From Candidatus Aminicenantota bacterium (lineage in GTDB: Bacteria; Acidobacteriota; Aminicenantia; Aminicenantales; UBA8522), in contig JAFGRZ010000018.1 in assembly GCA_016934895.1 (NCBI GenBank), positions 1-8,993 of the forward strand: a stretch of DNA of 8,993 bases, given 5' to 3'. This document shows, piece after piece, positions 1-7,372 of the stretch. The notes beneath the pieces were generated by a model, which saw nothing but the letters and a program-made list of their open reading frames with translations, made no database searches and was not told the origin of the DNA. Within the stretch, counting starts at the first letter, position 1. Each line of letters begins with the position of its first letter. A program made the translations under genes and the position numbers.

Positions 1-1
1 G

Positions 2-418
2 GTTTCCATCGGCGACAGGACTTATCATGTTTCGGCGGAATTCATCGGTCCGGAGGAGATCATCCTGAATGTCGATGGCCGAATCTTCAACGTCATCATC
101 CACTCCAATTCCCTCTCTCATTCGGTCTTCGTCAACGGCCGGCTTTTCCGGGTGGAGAAACGCTCGGCTCTGAGGATCCTCCGGGAGGAGAAGAGCCTGC
201 AGAAGAAGAGGGATGTGAAGATCACCATGCCGGGACGTGTCGTCCAGGTTTTGAAAACGGCCGGGGACGAGGTCCGGGAGGGAGAGCCGGTCCTTGTGCT
301 CGAGGCCATGAAAATGCAGAACGAGATCAAGGCGCCTCACGCCGGGCGGCTGACCACGGTCCATTTTGGGGCAGGGGATTATGTCGAAGCGGGGTCCGTT
401 CTGTTCACTATCCAGTAA
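2..418 (+). CDS. Biotin carboxyl carrier protein, C-terminal part (5' end outside window)
   Basis: This is the biotin-carrying subunit or domain of an acyl-CoA carboxylase or decarboxylase-type enzyme. It shuttles CO2 as carboxybiotin between a biotin carboxylase and a carboxyltransferase in the cytoplasm. The frame is open from the first bases, so the gene begins upstream; 138 residues are visible. About residues 1-60 are a beta-rich leader (VSIGDRTYHVSAEF, VNGRLFRVE) like the N-terminal part of stand-alone acyl-CoA carboxylase carrier proteins. A charged linker follows, then a biotinyl/lipoyl domain from about residue 72 with MPGRVVQVL, the EAMKMQ site and a GDYVEAGSVLFTIQ end. The biotinylated lysine is codon 311-313, 34 residues before the C-terminus, as is normal. 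A GTG at 152 could start a short reading, but the well-formed upstream residues argue against it. The partner subunits should lie upstream. The substrate (acetyl-, propionyl- or methylmalonyl-CoA) cannot be told. Confidence 0.9.
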   Translation, partial: VSIGDRTYHVSAEFIGPEEIILNVDGRIFNVIIHSNSLSHSVFVNGRLFRVEKRSALRILREEKSLQKKRDVKITMPGRVVQVLKTAGDEVREGEPVLVLEAMKMQNEIKAPHAGRLTTVHFGAGDYVEAGSVLFTIQ

Positions 419-502
419 AACTCGGTCTTGGGTTCGTCAGCCCGCTCGCTTCCATTTCCCTCTTTTTCGCGGTTTCGATGCCACGGCCCCAAACCTCCCG
501 CG

Positions 503-532
503 TTGAGAAGATTCCCCTGATAGTGGTATATT
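503..532 (+). promoter_or_regulatory. Predicted sigma70-type promoter of the tamB operon
   Basis: The -35 TTGAGA lies at 503-508. After an 18-bp spacer comes the -10 TATATT at 527-532, with TG at 524-525 forming an extended -10. Transcription would begin near 539-541, and the tamB ATG is at 542, so the mRNA would have almost no leader. No Shine-Dalgarno-like sequence lies before that ATG, which agrees with a leaderless start. This is prediction by eye. Confidence 0.6.
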
Positions 533-541
533 GAGTTTCGC

Positions 542-3500
542 ATGCGGATGACCAGAAAAAGAATCGGCTCGTTGATCGCTTTCTCTATCCTCGTGGCGGT
601 CCTCCTTGGAGGAGGAATATATCTGCGCAACTTTCTGCGCCTCCAGGTCAAGAAAAGGATCGAATCGTCCTTTTCCTACTCCCGTATTCACCTGCGTGCG
701 GTTCCTCCGAGCCTCCTTCTTGAGGATGTCCGGACGGTTTCCCGCTCGCCCTTTTTCTCGGCCCGGAAGGTCTCCATAGTCCTGCCTTTCCGCTCCCTTT
801 TTAAAAGCGAAAAACCCCTCGAGGTTTTCATCGACCAGCCTGTGATCAGGATGATGTCTTCTCCGGGGGGAGCCGGGAAGGAAAACAAGCCCGGCCTTTC
901 CCTGGCCCTTCCTTTTGCCATCGAAAGAGGCCTCATCCGGGGTGGAGAAATCTCCTTCGCCGGCGACCAGGAAATATTTAAGCTGAGCGGACTCCAAGCC
1001 AGTCTGGTTGTCCAGGATGACGCCATCATGATTTTGGCGGAGGCGGCCGAAGGCTCTCTCCTCCTGGAACCGGGAAGAAAGGCCTTGGAAGGAAAAGTCC
1101 AGCTTTGGCTGGAGAGCCGGGGGAATCGCCTGCGCTTGAACAAGTTCATCATCTCCGGTCGGGAGGCCTGGATCCGGGCCAAGGGAAATCTCCTCGGGCG
1201 GCTCGATCCGCAGGGAACGATCCAGATCTCGTACCGGGCCGATATGGATGCCGTTGCCAAGATCTTAGGAATCCCGTTCGATTGGGAGGGCCGGATCGGC
1301 GGGGAGGGGGAGCTGAGCCGGACCCCGGACGAGATCCGTTTTCTCGGCGGTTTTGAAAGCGATGTCCTCGGTCTCAATCAGGTTCCGTTGGAAAAGGTGA
1401 GGAGTCGCGTGGAGTATTCGACCGAACGGGGAGTGCGGGTCCAAATGACCAGCCGAGGGAAGTCGGGGACGGAGTCGGTTTCCATCCAGGCGGCTTCGGG
1501 AAGAGTGGAGGGGGAAGTCCGCGGTTTTCATCTCGAGCCGATGATCTCTCTGACCTCGCTGCCCTGGCCCGTCAGTTCGCCCGTTTGGGGAAAATTCAGC
1601 TTGGACGACCGCGAGCTCGCGGCCGATTTCGAGTTCCGGCCGACGAGTTCTTTCGCGGTCCCGGGGAAATACCCTTTCGCCGGCCCGGTGCGCTTCAGTT
1701 GGGACAGGGGGAGTGAATTCAAGTTCTCATCGCCCCGGCTGGACAGCGGATTTGGACGGATGGATCTTGACGGCCGTCTGGTTCTCAATAAGACTGTCGA
1801 CATCACCATGAACGGCGAGGTCAGCGATGTCCGGAGCGCCCGGGAGTTCACTTCGCTCATCCTCCGCCAGGACCTATCCTTTCCCGAGATCAGGGGAAGC
1901 GGTTTCGCCTCCATCGGCATCGGCGGCGAACTCTCCGCTGTTCGAGTCCGGATCGAATTCGGCCTCTCGCCCGCCGGCTTCGATAAATTTGACGTCGATT
2001 CCGCCGAAGGGATGGTCCGTATCGAAGGGAACACAGTCTCAGGGCAGGTCCGGGTTGAAGATCCAAGTCTCCGGGCAGAAATCGGACTTTTCAACTCGCC
2101 TGCGGGACTGGATGTCGGGATCGATCTGGCCGAAGGAGACCTCGAGAGAATCTCCCGGGGATTGGACCTCAGGTTACCGTTCCGCGGTATGGGTTCGGGT
2201 GATTTCCGGGTTCAAGGCAGGGACGATGTTGTTCGTGTAGAGGGCGCTTTTTCGAGCCCCCGGATCTTGTTCGGCTCTCAGGAATTCAATGCGGTAACGG
2301 GAAAGCTCGTCTGGGACGGATCTGCGATCGCGTTTCCTGAGCTGGCTTTTGACCTCTGGAGCGGACGGATAAAGGGCTCGTGGAGTCTGGGGATAGAAAA
2401 CGAAGATCTGAACATCGATGCCGCCGGAGAAAACCTCGATTTAAGTTGGCTGGAGCCGGGCCTGTCCGGTCGGCTCGGCTTCACGGTCAAGGGCCGGGGC
2501 CGCCTGGGCGAAGATGAGTTGGCCGTCGGCAGTTTCGCCATCGACAATCTGGGCTGGGGCGCTTTCTCCCCGGTGGCTTCCCGGGGGGGTCTCCGCCTCC
2601 GGGTATCCAGAGAACGGATCGGTCTCAACATCAAGGGGACTCTTTCTCCGGGCATAAATGATTTCTCGGTGGACGCCGACATCCCGATTGCCCCAAACGG
2701 CCTCGCGATCGACATTAAGGGCGGTTTCGAAAACCTCGACCTCTTGCTTCCCTGGCGGGGGGCGAAAGGGAGGGTGGATTACCAGGCCCAGATTCGCGGC
2801 GCGGTGTCTTCTCCGCAACTGAGCGGCGTTCTTGAATTCCAAGGGCCGCTGCTCCCTTTCCCCCAATTCCCTCAGGCTGTGACCGACTATTCCGGCCGCG
2901 TCAATATCGAGGGAAGGCAGTTTTCCATCCGGTCTCTCAAAGGCCGACTCGGAGGAGGCGACATCCAGGGGAGCGGCGAGATCAGCTTGGCTCGGGAAGG
3001 GAAAGTCGACATCGACGTCGCCATCGATGGCAAAGACCTGATCCTATCGCCGTTTGAACGGACCAGAGCTTTGACGGATGCCTCGTTGAGGTTGATCAAG
3101 GACAGCCGGCGGTTCGTCCTGGAGGGTCGTTTCGAGATTCGCCGCCTCTCCTGGAGACGAGAGATTCAAGAGAAATTGTCTTTCTCATCTCAGCCTTACC
3201 CGGCGGTTCGAAGTCAACCGGGATTCTTTGATGATCTCACCTTGGATCTCAGGCTGAAGGCTGACGACAATGCCTGGATGGAGAATTCTCTGGGCCGATT
3301 GAGAGGCCGCTTCGACCTGACGCTCACCGGGAACGTCAAGTCTCCGATCATTCTGGGAACCATCGAAACGACGAGCGGCGAGGCCCTTTTCCAGGACAGG
3401 AGATTCCAGATCCTGCGCGGCCGATTGAGTTTCATCAATCCCGCCTCGATCGAACCCTACCTGGATTTCAGGGCGGAAACCTTCATCAAAGACTACCGGG

Positions 3501-3955
3501 TCACGATCACCCTGACCGGGCTGCCCCGCCAGCTCAATCCCCAGTTCAGCTCTTCCCCTCCTCTCCCGCCGCAGGATGTCCTCGCCCTCTTGGCCCTGGG
3601 GGAAGCGTACAGGAGGCAATACCGGGCGGACACGAGTTCACAACTCGGAACGGCCTCGCTCCTTTCCTTTACCCTGACCGAGGGGGTCCAGCAGAGGGCG
3701 GAAAAATTGTTCAGCCTCGACCGCTTTCGTGTCGATCCATTCCTTCTGGGCTCATCGGCTGAAATGACCGCCCGGTTAACGGTCGGAAAAGAGATTTCCC
3801 GGGATTTCTATGTTTACTATTCCACCAACCTGACCAGGCAGACCGAGGAGATCATCCGGATGGAGTGGGATCTAAGCCATGAATTCTCGATCGTGGGAAC
3901 ACGCAATGAGATAGGGAGGCTCAGCCTCGATGTCAAGGTCCGGAAAAGGTTCTAG
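542..3955 (+). CDS. tamB: TamB-family (DUF490) translocation and assembly module protein
   Basis: TamB-family proteins are AsmA-superfamily bridges, anchored in the inner membrane and running through the periplasm to an Omp85 barrel. They are linked to autotransporter assembly and to bulk phospholipid transport to the outer membrane. The protein has 1137 residues (E. coli TamB about 1260). It has a basic start (MRMTRKR), one membrane segment at about residues 9-29, then roughly 900 residues of short alternating hydrophobic beta strands (repeated GxxxxxG, LDLRL, DIDVAIDGKDL patterns), as expected for a hydrophobic groove. The C-terminal DUF490 region begins near residue 930 (ILGTIETTSGEALFQDRRF, LRGRLSFINP) and holds the hallmark PPLPPQDVLALLALGE at about 1006-1021. 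It ends in a terminal Phe. I see no cysteine in it. The start at 542 fits the promoter position; ATG 548 is an alternative. It is the first gene of the operon, and its end overlaps the Omp85 gene by 26 nt, supporting a TamB-Omp85 partnership. Confidence 0.93.
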   Translation: MRMTRKRIGSLIAFSILVAVLLGGGIYLRNFLRLQVKKRIESSFSYSRIHLRAVPPSLLLEDVRTVSRSPFFSARKVSIVLPFRSLFKSEKPLEVFIDQPVIRMMSSPGGAGKENKPGLSLALPFAIERGLIRGGEISFAGDQEIFKLSGLQASLVVQDDAIMILAEAAEGSLLLEPGRKALEGKVQLWLESRGNRLRLNKFIISGREAWIRAKGNLLGRLDPQGTIQISYRADMDAVAKILGIPFDWEGRIGGEGELSRTPDEIRFLGGFESDVLGLNQVPLEKVRSRVEYSTERGVRVQMTSRGKSGTESVSIQAASGRVEGEVRGFHLEPMISLTSLPWPVSSPVWGKFSLDDRELAADFEFRPTSSFAVPGKYPFAGPVRFSWDRGSEFKFSSPRLDSGFGRMDLDGRLVLNKTVDITMNGEVSDVRSAREFTSLILRQDLSFPEIRGSGFASIGIGGELSAVRVRIEFGLSPAGFDKFDVDSAEGMVRIEGNTVSGQVRVEDPSLRAEIGLFNSPAGLDVGIDLAEGDLERISRGLDLRLPFRGMGSGDFRVQGRDDVVRVEGAFSSPRILFGSQEFNAVTGKLVWDGSAIAFPELAFDLWSGRIKGSWSLGIENEDLNIDAAGENLDLSWLEPGLSGRLGFTVKGRGRLGEDELAVGSFAIDNLGWGAFSPVASRGGLRLRVSRERIGLNIKGTLSPGINDFSVDADIPIAPNGLAIDIKGGFENLDLLLPWRGAKGRVDYQAQIRGAVSSPQLSGVLEFQGPLLPFPQFPQAVTDYSGRVNIEGRQFSIRSLKGRLGGGDIQGSGEISLAREGKVDIDVAIDGKDLILSPFERTRALTDASLRLIKDSRRFVLEGRFEIRRLSWRREIQEKLSFSSQPYPAVRSQPGFFDDLTLDLRLKADDNAWMENSLGRLRGRFDLTLTGNVKSPIILGTIETTSGEALFQDRRFQILRGRLSFINPASIEPYLDFRAETFIKDYRVTITLTGLPRQLNPQFSSSPPLPPQDVLALLALGEAYRRQYRADTSSQLGTASLLSFTLTEGVQQRAEKLFSLDRFRVDPFLLGSSAEMTARLTVGKEISRDFYVYYSTNLTRQTEEIIRMEWDLSHEFSIVGTRNEIGRLSLDVKVRKRF
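3913..3919 (+). promoter_or_regulatory. Ribosome binding site of the Omp85 gene inside tamB
   Basis: AGGGAGG, a near-perfect anti-16S match, sits 10 nt before the ATG at 3930, within the last codons of tamB. It decides the start of the downstream gene and makes translation of the two genes likely to be coupled. Confidence 0.75.
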
Positions 3956-6707
3956 GATCGTCCCCCTGGGCCGGACCTTTTGGGCATCGGGCTTGTGTCT
4001 TTTCTTGTTCATCCCCGGTATTTTGGTTTCGGCCGCCGGTCCCCAGATCTCCGGTGTGCCGCGGGTGGAAAAAGTGGAGGTCTGGGTGGACGGGCGGCCG
4101 GACACGGAAGATCTGGAGAGACTGATTTCCATCCGCCCCGGCGATCGTTATTCCCTGATCGCCGTCAGCGAGGCCATCAAACACATTTTTCAGAGCGGCC
4201 TCTTCTCCGATATCGAGGTCGTTCGCGGCGGAATCGAGGCTGTCGGACTCCAGTTCAGGCTGACCCGGAAGCGGATCGTCCGGAAGATCCGTTTCGAAGG
4301 TGAAAAAGGGATATCCGGCCTGAAGCTGAGGAACGCCCTCTACTCTTTGCAGGAAGACGATTTCTTTTCCGAAGAGAAACTCAAACGGGCGATCGATGAA
4401 TTGCAGTTGGCCCTAAATGACGAGGGCTTTTTTCAGCCCGCCATTCAAGCATCAGTGAAACGGCTCGAGGGCGTCCCTCTGAACGACGTCTCCTTTGTCA
4501 TTCGAGCCGGCCCCCGTTACGCGATCTCCGATATCCAGCTTGAGGGGAACGACGAAATCCGGGCGGCCGAGTTGAGAGAAGTGATGAAGACGCAAACGGG
4601 GGATCTCTACAACCTCAGCCGCCTGGACGAGGACCTCGCCAGGCTGCGAGAGCTCTATAGGGAAAAAGGATACCCCCGGGCCGAGGTGGATCTCGTCGCC
4701 GAGGATTTTTTTCCGGAAAACGGCACCGTTTTCCTCCGGATCAGGGTTGACCTGGAGGAACGGATCGAAATCGTCATCAGCGGAGCCGATATCCCCTCCA
4801 GTCTCGTCCGGCCGATCTGGGAGGAAAAGATTTTCGAAGATTGGGGTCTCAGTGAAGGGGAAGTGAGAATCCTGGGGCGTCTCCGCGAGCAGGGATACGT
4901 TCTGGCGACGGTCGATTCTCGGATCGAACGGACCGAATCCGGGATCAGGGTGATTTATCGGATCGATCCGGGGCGGAAGTTCAGAATCCGGAAGGCGCGT
5001 TTCGAGGGAAACCGGCATTTCTCGGCCGACGACATCCGGAAGGCGCTGGGCATCGAGGGGAGAGCGGTTCTTTTCGGCGGCCTGGACGGGAAAAGGGTTT
5101 ATGAGTTACCGGGGGAAATCAAGGCGATCTATCAGATCCGGGGGTTTCCTGATTCCCAGGTCTCGTTCCAATTCGTCCAGAAAGGAAAGAACCTTGAGGT
5201 CATTTTTTCGATTAAGGAGGGGCCGCAGCAGCGAATCGAAACGATCGAGATCGTCGGGGCCGCCCGAATCGATCCCGGCACGATCCGGGAGCATCTGGGC
5301 ATTTGGGAAGGCGGGCCATTTTTCAGGCCGGCCATCCAGAGAGAAGTCGAGAAGTTGAATGCGCTCTATCTCAATGAGGCGATCCGGGGGACAACCATTA
5401 GACCTCGGATTGAGGCCGCGGGAGATGAGACTTTCAAGGTTGTCTTCAACATCAACGAAGGCCGGACCGTCAGGATCCGGAGTCTGCTCATTTCCGGCAA
5501 TCTGGTCACCCGGAAGACGGTGATCGAGCGGGAATTGAAGATCGCGGCCGGCGAGCCCGCCCGGGCCGATGAGATCGCCGCCAGCCGGCGGAACCTGGAA
5601 ACACTCGGTATCTTCTCTGCGGTCACGATCGAAGAGATACCGATCTCGGATGAGTGGGAACACGTCGTGGTCGGCGTCCGCGAGGGGGATCGAAACTATG
5701 TCGGTTTGGGCGTCGGCGTCGAGACTAAAGATCCCGTTCGTTCAAGTTCTCTGCTCCTGGCGGCCGATCTGCGGCTCCGCGGCACGGCCGAATACATGAG
5801 AAGCAATGTTTTCGGCAGGGCGGCCAGCCTTAGCTTGGTCAGCCAATTCAGCCTCTCCGAGAAGAGAGTCGTAGTGATCTGGCAGCAGCCCTATTTCTTC
5901 TTCAATCTCCGGGTCCCGACTTCCCTCAACGCCTGGGTGGAGGAGGAGGATCGCCAGAGTTTCACCTTTGAGAGGGAAGGGATCAGTGTGACGGGCATGA
6001 GGGCGATTGTCCGGGACCTGGACTTCCTGGCGACGGTCCAATATACGCGCACGATCCTGAAGCAATTAGAGATCCCTCCCAATGAGATCGATCGCGAGTT
6101 CTATCCCTACTCAAAGACCTCGTTGGCCCCGAGCCTTATCCTGGATCGGCGGGACGATGCCTTCAATCCGGAGCGGGGCTCCTTTTCGAGCGCCGCTCTG
6201 GAGTGGGCTCTTCCCCTGTTTCAGACGGAGTCCGATTTTTTGAAAGCCCTCTTCAAGCACCAGAGGTATCTCTCTCCCGTCGCCCGAATCGTCCTCGGCG
6301 CGACGTTTCGGATCGGATTGGGGCAAGGTAGGATCCCTATTCATGAACGCTTTTTTGCCGGGGGAAGCAACTCCTTCCGCGGAGCGGAGTTCGATCAGCT
6401 CGGCCCGAAAGACGCCGAATCCGGCGTGCCCGTCGGCGGGAAAGCCCTTCTCCTTTTCAATCTGGAGGGGAGCTTTCCGGTTATCTCGGCGCTGCCCAAT
6501 CTTTCCCTGGTCGTCTTCTATGACGTGGGCAACGGTTTTGCCAACCGCAGTGATCTCGATATCGGCCGCCTGGAGCAGGCGGTCGGGGCAGGAGTCAGAT
6601 ACCGCACGCCTCTCGGTCCGGTCCGTCTTGAACTCGGTTGGAACCTGACCGAACCCGAAAGACAGGGAGAGCCGATTGTCTTTATCACCATCGGCCATAT
6701 ATTCTAG
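3930..6707 (+). CDS. bamA: Omp85/BamA-family outer-membrane assembly protein with seven POTRA domains
   Basis: The protein inserts beta-barrel proteins into the outer membrane (BamA role), or acts with TamB (TamA role). It has 925 residues. A signal peptide covers about residues 1-36 (hydrophobic stretch 17-35, cleavage near VSA or SAA). Seven POTRA-like units follow at about 46-114, 115-196, 197-278, 279-350, 351-434, 435-513 and 514-588. Each shows a first strand such as IRFEG, IQLEG, ARFEGN, IEIVGA or LLISGN, two helices, and a closing F/V-I-EG type strand. The fourth is the shortest and most divergent. The barrel spans about 589-925 and ends in Phe. Its conserved loop-6 motif reads GGSNSFRG (811-818) followed by AEFDQLGPK, where many homologues have an aromatic residue after RG. 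The start at 3930 is set by a strong ribosome binding site. No cysteine is seen in the mature part. E. coli BamA has five POTRAs and TamA three, so the symbol is family-level only; with tamB next door the protein may serve both roles. Confidence 0.9.
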   Translation: MSRSGKGSRIVPLGRTFWASGLCLFLFIPGILVSAAGPQISGVPRVEKVEVWVDGRPDTEDLERLISIRPGDRYSLIAVSEAIKHIFQSGLFSDIEVVRGGIEAVGLQFRLTRKRIVRKIRFEGEKGISGLKLRNALYSLQEDDFFSEEKLKRAIDELQLALNDEGFFQPAIQASVKRLEGVPLNDVSFVIRAGPRYAISDIQLEGNDEIRAAELREVMKTQTGDLYNLSRLDEDLARLRELYREKGYPRAEVDLVAEDFFPENGTVFLRIRVDLEERIEIVISGADIPSSLVRPIWEEKIFEDWGLSEGEVRILGRLREQGYVLATVDSRIERTESGIRVIYRIDPGRKFRIRKARFEGNRHFSADDIRKALGIEGRAVLFGGLDGKRVYELPGEIKAIYQIRGFPDSQVSFQFVQKGKNLEVIFSIKEGPQQRIETIEIVGAARIDPGTIREHLGIWEGGPFFRPAIQREVEKLNALYLNEAIRGTTIRPRIEAAGDETFKVVFNINEGRTVRIRSLLISGNLVTRKTVIERELKIAAGEPARADEIAASRRNLETLGIFSAVTIEEIPISDEWEHVVVGVREGDRNYVGLGVGVETKDPVRSSSLLLAADLRLRGTAEYMRSNVFGRAASLSLVSQFSLSEKRVVVIWQQPYFFFNLRVPTSLNAWVEEEDRQSFTFEREGISVTGMRAIVRDLDFLATVQYTRTILKQLEIPPNEIDREFYPYSKTSLAPSLILDRRDDAFNPERGSFSSAALEWALPLFQTESDFLKALFKHQRYLSPVARIVLGATFRIGLGQGRIPIHERFFAGGSNSFRGAEFDQLGPKDAESGVPVGGKALLLFNLEGSFPVISALPNLSLVVFYDVGNGFANRSDLDIGRLEQAVGAGVRYRTPLGPVRLELGWNLTEPERQGEPIVFITIGHIF

Positions 6708-6711
6708 TCCC

Positions 6712-7362
6712 ATGCGGCTCCTTAAGATTGGGCTGTTGACGCCCGCTTTCCTTGCGTTCTGGCTGATTCCAGGCCGTTCTCAAGTCGTCGACTGCATGGC
6801 CGCCGAGGTGAACGGGAAAATCATCACCCTGACGGATGTCCGGATTCTTCAGGCTTTCGCCATCGAACCGGAGCAGAGGGATGATCGGACAGTTTCCCTT
6901 CGTCAGGCCTTGGAGGAAGCGATCAACCGAAGAGTCGTTATTGACCTTGTTCATGAAGATATCGAGGTGAGCAAGGCGGAAGCGGACGAATTGCTGATTC
7001 GCTGGAAGGAGCGATATCCGGTCGGGGAGTGGCAGAACCGGCTGGCCGTTTTCGGCCTTCAGGAATCGGGACTCCGCCCCTACCTCGAAGAGATGATCCG
7101 CTATGTCCGGATCATCGGCCGCCGCTTCAATGAGGGCGTTGAAGTCAGCCTAAGCGAGATCAGGGATTACTACGATGAGGTTTATGTGCCATCCGAGAGA
7201 GCAAGAGGGCGGGAGCCCAGGCCCCTGACTCAGGTCCTCCAGGAAATAGAAGTGCGGATCCGCCGTGCGAAGGCCGGGGGACAGGCCTCCGTTTGGGTTC
7301 AGTCCTTAAGGGCCCAGGCCGAGATCCGAATCAATGAAAGGTGCCTTGAGGAGGCCCGGTGA
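6712..7362 (+). CDS. Small SurA-like periplasmic chaperone lacking parvulin domains
   Basis: The 216-residue protein is probably a periplasmic chaperone for unfolded outer-membrane proteins. The first 23 residues are a signal peptide (MRLLK, then a hydrophobic core, cleavage likely after GRS). The mature start, AAEVNGKIITLTDVR (30-44), is the typical SurA N-domain opening, followed by helices around 62-82, 87-101 and 117-140. After a short linker (160-172) the C-terminal segment, LTQVLQEIEVRIRRAKA then WVQSLRAQAEIRI (172-207), matches the last helix and strand that fold back on the SurA core. No peptidyl-prolyl isomerase domain lies between. The ATG at 6712 gives a normal signal peptide but has no ribosome binding site. 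An in-frame TTG at 6676, inside the previous gene, has AGGGAGA 5 nt before it and would add 12 residues. The gene lies 4 nt after the Omp85 stop. Two cysteines (28 and 211) flank the core. The SurA/trigger-factor fold is a confident call; exact function is inferred. Confidence 0.75.
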   Translation: MRLLKIGLLTPAFLAFWLIPGRSQVVDCMAAEVNGKIITLTDVRILQAFAIEPEQRDDRTVSLRQALEEAINRRVVIDLVHEDIEVSKAEADELLIRWKERYPVGEWQNRLAVFGLQESGLRPYLEEMIRYVRIIGRRFNEGVEVSLSEIRDYYDEVYVPSERARGREPRPLTQVLQEIEVRIRRAKAGGQASVWVQSLRAQAEIRINERCLEEAR

Positions 7363-7372
7363 AAGGGCGCCG

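Noticed and set aside
468..502. Possible hairpin (CGCGGTTT with AAAC and CGCG) after the carrier-protein gene
   Set aside because: The stem is interrupted by a four-base bulge, has a long loop and lacks a following T-run, so I do not call it a terminator.
437..997. 186-codon minus-strand open frame at the start of tamB
   Set aside because: It covers the tamB promoter and membrane anchor, has a charged low-complexity product, and has no promoter or ribosome site of its own.
4065..5700. Frequent GATCCGG/ATCCGG words, considered as an uptake or regulatory repeat
   Set aside because: Most fall in frame as Ile-Arg codons in beta strands and are explained by codon bias.
6111..6713. 200-codon minus-strand open frame across the barrel region
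   Set aside because: It is antisense to conserved Omp85 barrel sequence and its product looks like no known fold; it is a shadow.
6787..6795. VVDC near the SurA-like N-terminus as a lipobox
   Set aside because: Asp precedes the Cys, where a lipoprotein signal needs Gly, Ala or Ser, so this is not a lipoprotein site.
7334..7372. ATG 7334 as the fabD start
   Set aside because: It would add 13 residues not typical of FabD and overlap the previous gene by 29 nt, whereas ATG 7373 has a ribosome binding site and the standard N-terminus.
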